From Rhabdornis inornatus (Eukaryota > Chordata > Aves > Passeriformes > Rhabdornithidae): a stretch of DNA of 64,000 bases. Positions 37,876 through 50,639 of this stretch are shown in pieces; within the stretch, counting starts at the first letter, position 1; each line of letters starts with the position of its first letter. The notes beneath the pieces are model-generated. The model made no database searches. It worked only from the letters and a program-made list of their open reading frames with translations, and was not told the origin of the DNA. The position numbers and the translations under genes are program-made. The stretch spans positions 372,001 to 436,000 of the forward strand of contig VWZS01008203.1 in the NCBI GenBank assembly GCA_013397075.1, written 5' to 3'.

Positions 37876-40003
37876 AATCGATCAACTAGATTTTTTTTAA
37901 TCCAGATTCCTGAATAAACGACAAGACAGAATGGACAGAATTGAAGATAAAACTTAACAACACATTTAGAAATATAACTATGCAAGGCAAAATATCACTC
38001 TAAATATTTTTAATATCATGTTTTCATTGCTTCTTGGTAGTCAGCGGTTCGTGAGGAAAAAAATAACAAAGAAAACACAATAACTGAATCACAGTCAGAC
38101 AAGTAGCAGAGGAAAGAAGTTATGAGACAGAGGAGAATGGGAAGGTATCAAAAGCAAATAAAAATTCTGAAGAGAAAAGACAAAATTAAAAAAAAAACAA
38201 CCTAAGAAAAATTAAGCAATAAATGACAAAGTGAATTGTACCAAAATTGTTATAAAAATCAAGAGAAAAATAATATATAACAAAAGGTTTAATTATTATT
38301 ATAATTATTATTTTTAATATGCTATATCAATTAATGAATGAAAAAGAAATAAAAATGAATTTTAGATTAATTAATATTATAAACTAATATGATTATATTA
38401 TCTTCATTTTAATCAACTTGTGTCATTCACATACTATTAGAATTCTGTCTGAAATGTCATTTATTTAGGTTATGAAAAATAAAACACATTTTAAAAGCCT
38501 TTGAGAAAAACAAAGTTCACTTTTCCACATTTCTAGCTCTTATAGGAATGGCTGCAGCAAAGGCATAAATCAGTTTGATCAATAAATGAATTTGTGGAGG
38601 CAGAATTACAAATATTTTGAGGAATTGTCAGTTTCATGCACTGTGTTAACCCCTAACTCCTTCTATGCTTTAGAAAGACAAAAATTCTGAAAAAGTTACC
38701 TGAGCATTTTATGGCTCTTCCTATTTTTCCAGATATAAAATTAACACAGTATTATCTTCCTCTGCCACATGTTTAGACTCCTTTTAACACTGGCTTTTCC
38801 TATTTAGATATTATTTGCTCTGAAAGCAAAAATCATCTCTACACTTACTTGAAAGTATTTTTTCCTTTATTTGTGCTTTTGTGTCTGAATTTTGTGGGAT
38901 TTTTGTGCTGTGTTATTTTGCTTTGTTTTGTTGTGTTTTTCAATAAAAATCTATAAAACATTTTTTTAAAGAGAACACATAATGGAGCTGACATTCTCAG
39001 ATATTGTTAACATGATCCAAAAGTGACTTTGTCATAATTTTTCTTAGAAGAATTTAGGGAAAAAAAGTCTATATCTGGTGAGGGGAAACTGAAGCTAAGT
39101 ACTACACAAAAGTATGTAAAGGATTATTTTACCATGCAAAAGGTAATTCATAATAAACCATTGTTCAGGAGAATGGAAGTGGAAAAGGAAAGGAAGGAGA
39201 TAATTTGTCAGATAGTCAATATCTGGCAAGGAATTCCTTTAATTATGAGGACTTGAGCTTGTAAGCTCATCCTCATTTTACCACTAAATTTAAAATAAAT
39301 AGGTGCAAATGGATCTGCCAAGGGTTCTGGTAAACTACCCCCCAAAAAAGTGGTAACTCCACAGTATATAATTTTCAAAGTCCAACATTGAGTCCTCTCC
39401 TTTTTGAACAGGGAAGGGGAGAAAGCTTTCAAAAACTTTATGACTGAGCTGTTCCTTTTGTAAAAGGAGCAGGACACTGGAAAGTGATTCTTTGTCTGTG
39501 TTCCTAATAGAAAAGCAAAATATATTGAGAATAGCTCATGCAGAAGCAATATTTATGGCTTTTTTTTAGCATTTGTTTGAGTCCTTGAGCAATAGCTCCA
39601 TTTAGCCTGATGATCAGATATATTTTTCAGGATTCTTAGTCACCAGGTAAACTTCTAGGAATGTAAAAACCTTTAAGATTTAATTTGTCTTTTCTCCTCC
39701 ACATGTGTCCTCCTTGAAGTATTCTGGGCTAAGGAAGAAGAATCTTGTAAGGTAATTTCCTTAAGAAAACAGGCAGATGTAAGATTTTCTAATTAACTCC
39801 TCTTGCCTACTTTAACTTATGCAGATGTAAGTTATCTAATTGCTGCTTTATTGGCTCTGAATAGATTGGTTGTGTTTTAATGGCATCTGTATGTTTTTTG
39901 CTTCACTGGCATTATAGAAACCATTGCTGTGATCTGTATAGGAAAGCTATATTGACTGAGTTTGAGATAGCAGAAAATTACATACTAAAAGCTTAACACA
40001 CAA

Positions 40004-40027
40004 TTTTTTTTTTTTTTTTTTTTTTTT
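40004..40027. repeat. Poly-T run (24 T)
   Basis: Uninterrupted run of 24 T. No retroposed gene or SINE body is recognisable on either side. Confidence 0.97.
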
Positions 40028-43000
40028 ACTATTTAATATAAGATGTAGAACATTCACAAATCTAACAGACCAATTTATCTATCTGCCTATTTGCTCAATG
40101 TCTATAGTGTGGGAACATATAATTGATTTATTTTGTACTAAGGAATAATATGTACAAATAATCTGATTATTGCAAATATTCCACAACTCAGAATATTTTA
40201 CTGCTTTGATAATGGCATTAACAACTACCTTATTTTCCTTTATCTCATTACAGCTTCTCCTCCTATTATAGGTCAAAATGCAAACACCATGAATAGCTTT
40301 CCCAGACATAACAGTAAAATAATAGTAGAGAACACAAAAGTGCATGTCTGAAAAGGTGGAAAGAAAGCAGACATCTTAGAAAGAGAACAAAACAGAATAA
40401 CCCTATCGAAAATAAGAGGCAAGAGGGGGAGAATAGAGGGAAAGGCAAGGCACAAAGTATTATGAGCATTAGCAAGAATGGGAAAACACTGTATTTAAGC
40501 AATAAAGCATGCTGAAATTGAAGGTATTTTCAGCTACTGGCAAGATGGGAGATAAAATACAAGCACAGTTGTATTTCATATAGTGTAAAGAATTTATAAG
40601 ACCACAAATCTTGGAAAATTTGCAATGACAAGAGAAGAAAAAAGTTGTTGAACACAGGCCCTTTGATAAGGAGGAAACTTGAAAGACCCCTTCAAAAAGA
40701 GAAAAAAGGTCTGTATATAAGAAAGTTATATGAAGAGACAGGATGTAAGAGTGTGGATAGGAAACTTGAATATAAATAAGGAGCAATAAGCAGACACCTA
40801 GAGCTGTGACAGTGAGGAATTGGGTTTTAAAAAATCCATGAAAGAGAGCAGAAATTATAGGGAATAACGGGGCTGAGACAGTCCCCTGTCATGTCATGGG
40901 CAGTGTGACACTGTAAGAACACGCAGCATTGCCAAAACATCTTTCAAAGAATTTGAATAACACAATTTACCATTTATAATGACCGCTTCACTTTAGATTG
41001 GGGATGTGTTGATTTTTAAGGGCTTGTGTTTAAAACAGACTGCTCTCTGAAAAAGAAATCCGTTAAGGTTCAATTTTCTTAGTTCATTGATTTATATTAT
41101 TCTGGTAAACCTGACAGTTCTGGTCTATAATATCCGCTTGAAAAACAAGATGTCTGTTTACTGAAAATAGTAAAGTTGTGTATTACTTTACTGGTTTTAA
41201 TGCACTTCTATCTTTTCTCTGCTCTTAATTTTACCTGGTTAATTTTTAAAATTAATTTCCTAGCTTTTATCAGCATTCAAACCTGCTATCAGAATAGAGA
41301 ATGAGTGGTTTCCTCAAAAGCAAATGATAATCTGAACTACTAATATTCAAGGACAAATAGTACTCAATGAAGATTGCTTTTGCAAGCGACTGAATAATGA
41401 AGTGAAGCTGAAGTCTCTGGCAGTCACAGAAACAAGACTATATTCTATTATTACAGAAGATTGTAGCTCTTTTCCTAGAGTTCACTGAGTTTCCTAGAGT
41501 TGAAGTTCATAAAATAAACAAATAACATTTATAAACATTTATAAAGAGAAAATAAAGGTGAAAACTGCCACGCTGAAGTAAATTTTGCATCCCGAATGTA
41601 AATAATGGATACCAGCACTCTAGAAATCCTCAGGCATCTTTTTGGACATGAGAGAAAAGTGCCTCGCATAGACAAGAGAAACTCAGCTCCAGCTTGTATA
41701 CAAGAAAATGTGGTTCAGTGTTGATGAGCTATCTGCTGCCAAATCATTGTTCTTCCTTACTGTGTTTAAGTTAGACCTCACTCAATCTGACAGCTGTAAA
41801 CACTGCCTTTCATCTAAGACAGGATAAGTAAGAGCATGGTTAAACCACTAAGTTATTCCATCCCAAGAATACAGCTCTGTCCAAAGAAGAGCTTACCCAG
41901 GGAATGAAGATGCTTTTTGGGCCAGTATTTGTCCTGAAGCTAAAATAACAGGAAATGTTGGTTAAATGGCAAAGTCAAGTTAATAATTGTCTGCCCTCAT
42001 GGTTCATTGCCCTCCTTAGTGATGCTTGTGGCACTCTGTACCAAATCAAATCCAATAATAATAAATAATTAAACAATAACAATTTTTGCAAACAATATGC
42101 CACAAAACTTGTAGCTAGACAGAAAGAAAAAACACCTGAAAAATAAGAATGTAAAGATTACAGGCTGAGTAGGGTGTGGCTGGCTGTAGCTTGCTGAGAA
42201 ATATGCATATAACAATAAAAAAAGAAAACTTTTCCCTGAGCTAAAAGGAATCTAAAAGAGTTTTTAGGTGCATATTATTTTTAAAAGTCTCAGAGCACTG
42301 AACAAAAGTAGTTTGCTTTATTGTTTGATTTCTGCTGTGTTCAGGGAATGAAAACTATTTGTAAAGAGGATTTCAAAAATAGAGTAATAGCTTTTCCTCA
42401 TCCTGAATAAATGACTCACAAAAAGTTGAATTTTTCTAGCTCCAAAAAGAAGATCAGATAGAATATGAGCTCCAACATTATGAGCTGCAGCCTTTTATGA
42501 CTTTTGAGTCTCATGTGAGTTCTGACTGTGCTGATGGGAACTCTCATTGATACTGCAGATCTTCCTGGAAGAAAAAAATACAGCAGTTTACATATTTGAG
42601 TAATCTTCAGGAAAAAGGTAATACTTGAGAATAAAATAAAGAGTTCTCTAAAATATTGACCTGTTGTCCTTCCCATTTATCTTCTTAAGGAATGAAGCAC
42701 TTATTTCCAATTTGATGATGTAATGTCAGTAACTTGCTCACACTGAGGTTTTGTTATACCAGGTAGCATAACTAGATTAAGCCACTTGATTTTGTGAACT
42801 TGAGTCCTATCTCAAGAAGCAGCAAAGACCTAATAGATGCTCCTGAAGCAGTACTAAGCATCTTCCAGAATCCTGCAGAGATCCCACACTATGCTAAATG
42901 CATAATTTTCAGCCCTTTAGACACCTCAGTGCCTAGCTCATCCTCACTGTGTCCTTCTACAAGTTCAGTGCCTGCCACCAAGACACAGTCGTTATTGTGT

Positions 43001-46000
43001 GCCTTGCTCAGCTGTTCCGGCCCTTTAACATGAAGATCTGTATGCATGGGTGCTTGAATGCTCTTCCACGCCAAGAGATGGAGCAATCACCGTGAGAATG
43101 CCTTTACAGAATTCCAGACAGAGAAAGAATCACCAGAAAACCACCAGGAGTCTCAAAGGTAGGCTGCAGTAGTCTCTTCGTGTCCATTGAAAGATAATTT
43201 CCTATTACGTACAGATTAACCCTATCCAGCTATACTAATTACCACCCACTTAAACCCTTCTTTGCTTAGTCTGTGCTTTTCTGCAGGTGTGAATTTCATG
43301 CTAAATGAAAACACTGTTGCTGTCTTCATGCCTGGGAGAACAACAGAAAGATATCAAAAGCATTGTCAAACTCAGGAAAAAAGGCACTGGTTTGTGAGGA
43401 AGCCATTTGTGGGCAGATTTGACTCTTAATTTCAATTCAAAGAATGGCTTTCTGCTTATGAAAATGGAACACAATTCTCAATTGTTTTTATAAATTCAAA
43501 AATTTAGCCACAACAACAGAAAGATAATGTGATACATTTTGAGAATAAGTCTGCTCATAGCTGGGTTTGGATAATCAGTGTATGTAGAGAAAGAAAACAG
43601 GGAAATGTACTTAAATATTTATTGAATTTTAGGAAATTACAACTAAATCATATCACAAAGATACTAAAACATCACAATTAATTGAACAGTAAAAACTTAT
43701 TCTGATAAGACTTCTCTTTACAAAGGTAAGATGTGAATGACATTTTGCCCAAAAGTATGACTGAAAAAGTAGTGTTTCCACCTTGGGAACGCACACATGC
43801 ATGCACAGCAGTTACCCTTGAAAATACACACAGTTGTTCTGAAATCTCTGCTGCTTGGAATTCATACAGAGCAAGTCCAGAAATAATGCTGTCTATCTCA
43901 GCTGACCAATCAAGATAACACTGATGGTGAATATTCCCAATTATATTTGTCTTATTCTAATAGGGACATATTTGTTCATAATTTGTACACATAAAAAAGA
44001 AACACAATGCATTATTGGGTAGGAAAAAGTAGTCTTTAAAATGAGCACCATGTAGAAAAATATTTTACTTTTAAAAAATAAGTGCTGAGTATAAAATTCT
44101 GACTTGCTTTTGTTTTATATTCTTTCTCTAAATGCATAAATATTTTTTAACAATTACAAGTTACTTAGGTCTTCTTCTGTACATTATATTTTCTGCAAAT
44201 TGTGTGCACATAACTGAGTATAGGTTTAATTTTTTTTTCTAATTTCTTTCTTTTGTACTATTATTTGGTTAATAATCTTTTGTTGTTGCACTGTGATACC
44301 CAAGAAAAAACACACCTAACACATTCTGAAGAAGTAGCATTTGAAAATACTGAAGCCATAAATTAGACTCTAATTTTCAGTGTACAGAGAAATCAAAAGC
44401 AGCTTTCTGCAGAATAACAGATTTATTTAAATATGTTTTATTCTGCTTATTATATCATTGTTCTTAACAGTCTTCCATTTGGGAGCCATTTTTATAGGCA
44501 CTTTACAAATGAATAGGGAGAGAAGATTAAATTATAATATCAATTTTGTATGGTGAATAACCTGCATAATTCAGATGGAAGATAAGTCTAAAATCACATA
44601 GTTGACACCAGAAAAATACTGAGTTGAAAATAAAAGGGCCTATGCACTGCCTTAGTCCAAATCTTTTTTTAACCTTGTTTATTGTGAAACATGAGTGCTC
44701 TGCTTGCTCATTAGTATTCATATCAATGTTTGTCCAAAGAAGAAAAGGAAATGTACTCTACCATCTGATGTCCTGTTTTATATTCTTTTGCTTTGTTTTA
44801 GTTTATTCATCAAACACTGAGAATAATAGGCAGTGAGCAGAGGTGAGCCAGCTATGTCACACATTTTCCTGTGTTGAAGCTGTAGAATTACGTGACAGCA
44901 AGTATTGATAAACTTCAATATAGTCATATTTTGCCACAATATTCATACTAAATTCTACTAAAAAGTGAATTGTCCTAGCTCAGAAAGCCTAGTCTTCAAT
45001 GATTTCCCCCTGCTAAATAAAATACTATCTTAGGTTCTGTCAAACAATTTTTTTAAGAATTAGATCTCAAAGAATTGTATTTCTCGATGACTACAAATTA
45101 CAAGCTTTTGTGAGATGACAGAAAAAAAGATAATAAAATTGGTCTTCTGTGGTGAAATCAGAGACCAAACCAAGTTTTTAAAATAACAAAATTGAAAATA
45201 TATTAACAAAATGTTCAAAGTTAAACTAATTTTCATTAAGAATAGCTCTAAAAGATAAGATTTTTTTTCACTACCTGTACCATTTTTAACATCTTTAAGG
45301 AGAGTTTTTTGCCATAAATTCTTTTGGTAAAATATTTGGGATTTATATTTTTCAGCTCTGAAAGCCTGACCCTATCTTTTCAAAAAGCACAACACATTTT
45401 CACAGTGAGATAAATTCCTGCTACAGTTTAGCATTATTGGAGAACAGCTTGCAAGGATACTTTTCAGGAAAACTTGTTTTGTTGTCAGAGTGTATGCTAG
45501 TATTTTCCCTTATGGACACATTTAAATATTGGAGTTAATTTTATACATATGTATACACATTCTTGCAATGCTCCTGACTGTTTTTTTTTCCCAACATTCA
45601 AATCACAACATATCATGAGACAGTACTGAAAGAGTAACAATATTTACAGTAGCTCCACATACTTTTTTTTTTTAGATAACAGTGAAATCTAGCTCAGTGC
45701 ACTGAAAGTGATGCAGTATCTGTTTTCCTTCCTCTGCTTTTCCCTTTCCTGTGCAATTTTAAAATTAGTAATTTGCCTAAAACTCTTTGCATATTTTGGA
45801 ATTTTAAGTCTATCCTGACAGATACAGACCGACAAAATTAATCATTATTTCTCGCTTTTGAGCAACAACACTAGCAGTATTCTTATTATTATTTCTTAAG
45901 GAAGTAGTAATATAAGAAACAAAATTAAGGTTGAAAAAATATGAGGAAAAATATCTCTGTTTCCTTCCTCTTACAGTATTATATATAAACATACATACTG

Positions 46001-49000
46001 TGAGATAATCAAACACTGCAGAGCTAGAAAGGGAAACAGATAGTAAATAGTATATGTGTACTTGTTTCTCACTAACTTATTCCTTAGAAATAGTTCTAGA
46101 AACTGCTGCTGGGGTTGTCAGGCCATTCTGAGAGAGATGTAGTCACACATTTCCTGAGCCTGAGAGGGTAAGAAAATCTAACCCTACCTCAGAGCTTCAA
46201 TTCTTATTCATATATTCATTGTGTTGTACTTGTTCATTTCTGCCAGCTGTTGACTTTAGGATTGCATTGGTTTGTTTGTCATTAAAAATGTTATTTTCTA
46301 ATCAATAATAAATATCATCTGGGGAAAGAAATAAACAAAAGAATGAACAGAAAGACAGAAACCAGAACTTGGTATCTAGAGAAATACACCTCTCTAGTAA
46401 AAAAAAAATCACAACAAATAAATCAGTTGTAAATAGAAGACCCTCATTCATCATCCATTTAATAATACCCACAGCCAGCATCAAATAACTTTGGACTGTT
46501 TATTTTTCTAATTCTTTTTCGTGGCTGAAGCTTTTGACAAATCTATTTCTAAAGGCATATTGTTCCTACCAGCTACTGAAATTCTAGCCCTTCTGAAGAG
46601 TTCAGAGTGAGAGATTGAGAATGAATATTTGGTGAAAAGAAATTTAATGTTAGGAACCAAGATGGTGAAGCTGATGCAAAAGAGGCATTCTAGATTTTTA
46701 TCTGATCTTTCTGGTTTTTCATATTTTGAATAAAAACACTACAGAGCAGCACAGGAGAAAAATACTGGAGCAGTTTCTGCAAACAGCTTTTTAAAATATA
46801 TTTCCTTGAGAAACAGTAATTTTGGAAATTAGTGACCAAGATATGCATTTAATATGCTTGGTTTAGTTTTTTTGTGTTCTTAGAGGTGCTTATTTAGTAA
46901 TTCTTTCTTTTCTTTCTCATTACTCTATATGGAGATGTTGTTGCAGTGTTGAATATTTGCTCATACTCTTTCCAATAAATGACTCACGAGAGCTTGTGAT
47001 TACCAGCATAAGAGTTTCTACTCTAACTTAATCTATTAGTACTTGCACAATGAGTAGGTTTTTCCATAAGTGCTAATGCTTTCTGTGTGTTAGCATGCCT
47101 TTCTCTCTTGTGGCTGACCCACAAAGCTTTAAGTCTGCTTCTCTTCCAGCTGTCAACTCAAGTTTTATCATTGCAGATGAGAGCTGCAACTGTGGAATAG
47201 GCTTTTATTCCAGCATTAAACTTCCCACTAGGCTGTATCAAGCCTGAGACCTTGACCATCAGATTTAAATTTAAATAATTATATACATTGCTGAGTCTGC
47301 TCTCTGGCCTGAATTTAGTTTTATTTTAGCAATCAGTCAGCATAGGATGTAATAGGAGTTTAAACCTTTCCTAAGAACAATTTTGAGCCATATTTCAAAA
47401 AATAACATAAATCTAGGATACATTTTTCCTTTTCAGAAACAGCATGAGAGATTGATATAGGATATTTCACAGTAGATATTGGTATAAAAAATATGCAAGA
47501 ACCTCTGAGACTTCTGAAGATAAACCAAACGTTTGACATCCTTAATGTGACTGAAAACTGGGAAATAAAATTTCCAACCAGTTTGTTGAGTTACAAAGAC
47601 AGCATTAGTTTATTTAGTGCACTGGCTACATGAGGGAATCTCTCCACCTAACGTGCATAGCCAGCAGCTTAACAGACCTGGCTATATTAATGAAACCAAT
47701 ACATATTCACTACATCCCTATTACATATTCATTACATTTCCTGAGTACATGCATACATGCTACTTATTTCAGTGGACTTACTTGGATGTGGTTCTGGATT
47801 ATCTAAAGAATCTTTTCTCCTTGAGACCATCTCAAATATATGGTCAGGTCATAATGTACTTCTCTTACTAGGCTTTGCTGTGACATACAATCCATTTTCC
47901 CAAAACAAAGACATCTGCTAGTACATAATAATCACTGATATAGGTAAATAAGGAAGCAATAGCTGGCACAAGACTATTAGTCACAGACATAGGGAATTAA
48001 CACAAAGCCACATTAATCTCTGGCATTTGTACTAAGCACTACGTAATAAAAACCAAAAATTAAACATAAATATTGGAATCAAACATTATTGGGCTAAAGT
48101 TAAAAGAATTTTTCAACATTTTCCCCCACTGCTGCATAGATTCCTTTTTAAATAAATACAAGTTGCTCATTAACATTGGGTCTACCATGAATTCAGTACA
48201 GAAGCTTAAAGCTTAAAAGCCAGTAAGAATATTTCTAGGAAAATTTTCCTCAGAAGTGGGGGGCAACATGAATATACAATTCAGGAGAAATTTTGAAGGT
48301 GAAAGCAATACAGTATTTTTGTCCCTCATCATTCTGAAGATGGATTTTACTCCGTAATGATTCAAATCCTTTTGCATTCTAGCATGTTTCTCACATTCCT
48401 GCATCATCCTTCATTCCATTCTGTTTAAAGAACATCCAAATGCTCCTTTAAATTGTTTTGGGGAATAGTAATCATTAGTTCAATCAAAGTGTTTTTATAT
48501 GGCTGTCCAGAATAAGATGAGATCAAAGGCTAGAGGATTCTTAAAGCAGTCACTGTGGTTACTAGAGTCTCAGCAGGGTCTGTTATTTTCTACAAACTTG
48601 AGAAAAGTTGCTAGCTCTTACTTGCCTTCAAAAGGTATAAAGCTTATTTGATTGTGAGGGGGTTTATTTTTTGCTAAAACTTGAAAGAACTGTTATCATT
48701 GCATACTTACTTTTAAGGTCCTCTACATATTTAGAAACTTCTACCATGTGGCTGACCTCATCTGGGCTGCTTTCCCAAACCTCACTCTACTTACTAATTA
48801 GTTTTAATGCCAGAAGTCTAGGTTTTTGTTTTATTATGCTAGTCTGCTATAGCAAAGTTGTACCACACGATAGATTTATAAAACCTTAAGTAGATCTTAG
48901 CAGATGCTTTTGCTGCCAGGCATCAAATTTATTCCTGTCAGTGTGCAGCCAATACTTTGTTAGGGAAAAATTTATCCTCTCTTGAGTTATTAAAGAAGAA

Positions 49001-50045
49001 TTAGAATACTCCTTCCCACACCTGCAAAATGTACTCTCTAAAGTTTAATTTCTTTTTGTTTCCTTCTTTGACTATTACTGTTGAAGCCAAATTTCTTCCT
49101 AATCCATTTTTTAAATTTTTAAAAATATTTTTCAAGGTACCTAGTAGTTAACATTTACTCTTTGTACATTTCCTTAATCACTTCTAAACCCTGTAAAATT
49201 TCTTTGTCTCTTCTCTGATTTCGATGTTTGTGGAGGTTCAGTAGTTTTCTAGACACCACGTGACACAAGATTACAATGAACGCTGTATATAAGTTTCTAA
49301 TTTAAAGTAAACTACATGACCTACAGGGGGAAATACATAAGCTTTCCTAATGCAAACCATTATTGCGATATCTTCATATTGAATCTTCTTATCTTGCAGA
49401 ATAAACTTGCGTCCATATTTTTTCTTCCTGTTTTACATCTCAGCCTTTTTTTTTTTTTAAAGAAAAAAAAAGAGTCCATAAGATGGTACTTTCTTTTGTT
49501 GTGACAGACTTGCACTACTGGATGCCATTTAAATACTGTACTAGCAAAAAGTACTAGTGAGTGTCTGCTGAAGAGTGCATGGCTATTGCCCTTTTCTGTT
49601 TTATATCATGTTTGAAGTGGATGTGAAATAAGCATCTCTAATTTGTATTGGGCTATGTAAAATTAGTTATCTGGCTGAAGCAGGAAATTATTTTGAAAAA
49701 ATGGTTTTAATACAAATATTCTTTGCTTTAGCATTTTAGCTGCAAAAAAAAAAAAAAGTGTTTTTCTGTCTAGTATATACTGTGAACACTAAAACTTCTG
49801 GCCAAGAGACCCAGGGAAATCAGGACTGAAAAGAAAAGGAAGTGAAAAAATTGCATTAATTTTGGTGACTTCTTGGAAGAAGAAGTGACCATGAAATGGA
49901 TAGAGAAGGAAAAGCAAATAGAAAAAAAAAAGTGAAAAGAAAATAGAGTTAAGGATAATACAGAAAAAAATATTAATGTGAAGTTTTTCCTAAAGAAGCA
50001 AAAAGCTGAGAAACAACAAAGACAGGAATTCACAGTGAACATAGT

Positions 50046-50615
50046 CTAGAATCATAGAATGATTTGAATTGGATGTGACCTTTAAATATCATCTAATCCA
50101 ACACCTCTGGAACAAGCAGGGACCATCTTTTCAACTGGACCAGGTTGCTCAGAGCCCCAGCTAGCCTAATCTTAGCTGTTTCCAAAGATGGGGCATCTTC
50201 CACCTCTCTAAGCAACCCATTCCAGCATTTCAACATCCTCATCATAAGAAGTTTCTTCCTTATATCTAGTCAGAATCTACCCTCTCTTAGTTTTAAATCA
50301 TTACCCCTTGTCCTACCCCAGCACTACTAAAAAGTTTGCCCCCATCTTTCTTGCAAACCCCTTCCAAGTACTGAGAGGCTGTGATAAGGCTCTCCTGAGC
50401 CTTCTCTGGAGTGAACAATCCCAACTCACTCAGTCTGTCTTCATGTGAAAGGTGTTCTATCTCCCTGATCATCTTCATTGGCTCTCCTTTGGATTTGCTC
50501 CATGTCCCTCCTATGTCAGGGACCCCAGAGCTGGATGCATCATTCCAGGTGGGGTCTCACCAGGGCAGAGTATAGGGACAGAATCACCTCCCCCAGTCTG
50601 CTGGCCAGAAATAAA
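50046..50615 (-). mobile_element. CR1 LINE, about 570-bp 3' part
   Basis: On the plus strand it begins with the inverted tail 'gaatcatagaatgatttgaa...tgtgacctttaaatatcatc'. It continues through 'ctcagagccccagctagcc', 'gcatcttccacctctctaag', 'ttgtcctaccccagcac', 'ctcagtctgtcttcatgtg', 'ccccagagctggatgcatca' and 'aggtggggtctcaccagggc'. This matches the reverse complement of the CR1 ORF2 C-terminus plus 3' untranslated region. It belongs to a subfamily whose 3' region differs from the copy at 33890-34861. Its 5' end (right side) fades out between about 50615 and 50640. Confidence 0.95.
50293..50478 (-). pseudogene. CR1 ORF2 remnant, C-terminal domain
   Basis: A 61-codon minus-strand frame reading 'MIREIEHLSHEDRLSELGLF' at its start, the conserved CR1 ORF2 C-terminal segment that also appears in more diverged form in the copy at 34228-34806. 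The frame decays soon after and no catalytic domain is present. It is a fragment of the LINE at 50046-50615 and not a host gene. Confidence 0.85.
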
Positions 50616-50639
50616 TTAGTGCATCTCAGCTGCAGCCAA

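Larger units (their letters stand above)
36472..50045. other. Long gene-free stretch
   Basis: About 13.6 kb with no recognised transposon and no gene. It contains simple repeats at 37801-37875 (T/G-rich) and 40004-40027 (poly-T), and a strongly AT-biased segment at about 38160-38410. ORFs reach about 113 codons (39208-39549, 40469-40786 on the minus strand) but show only AT-driven, hydrophobic low-complexity composition. The near absence of CR1 over such a length suggests either slow accumulation or sequence too diverged to recognise. Confidence 0.5.

Noticed and set aside
38160..38410. Extremely AT-rich segment as a replication origin or matrix attachment region
   Set aside because: Base composition alone is not evidence, and no specific motif arrangement was seen.
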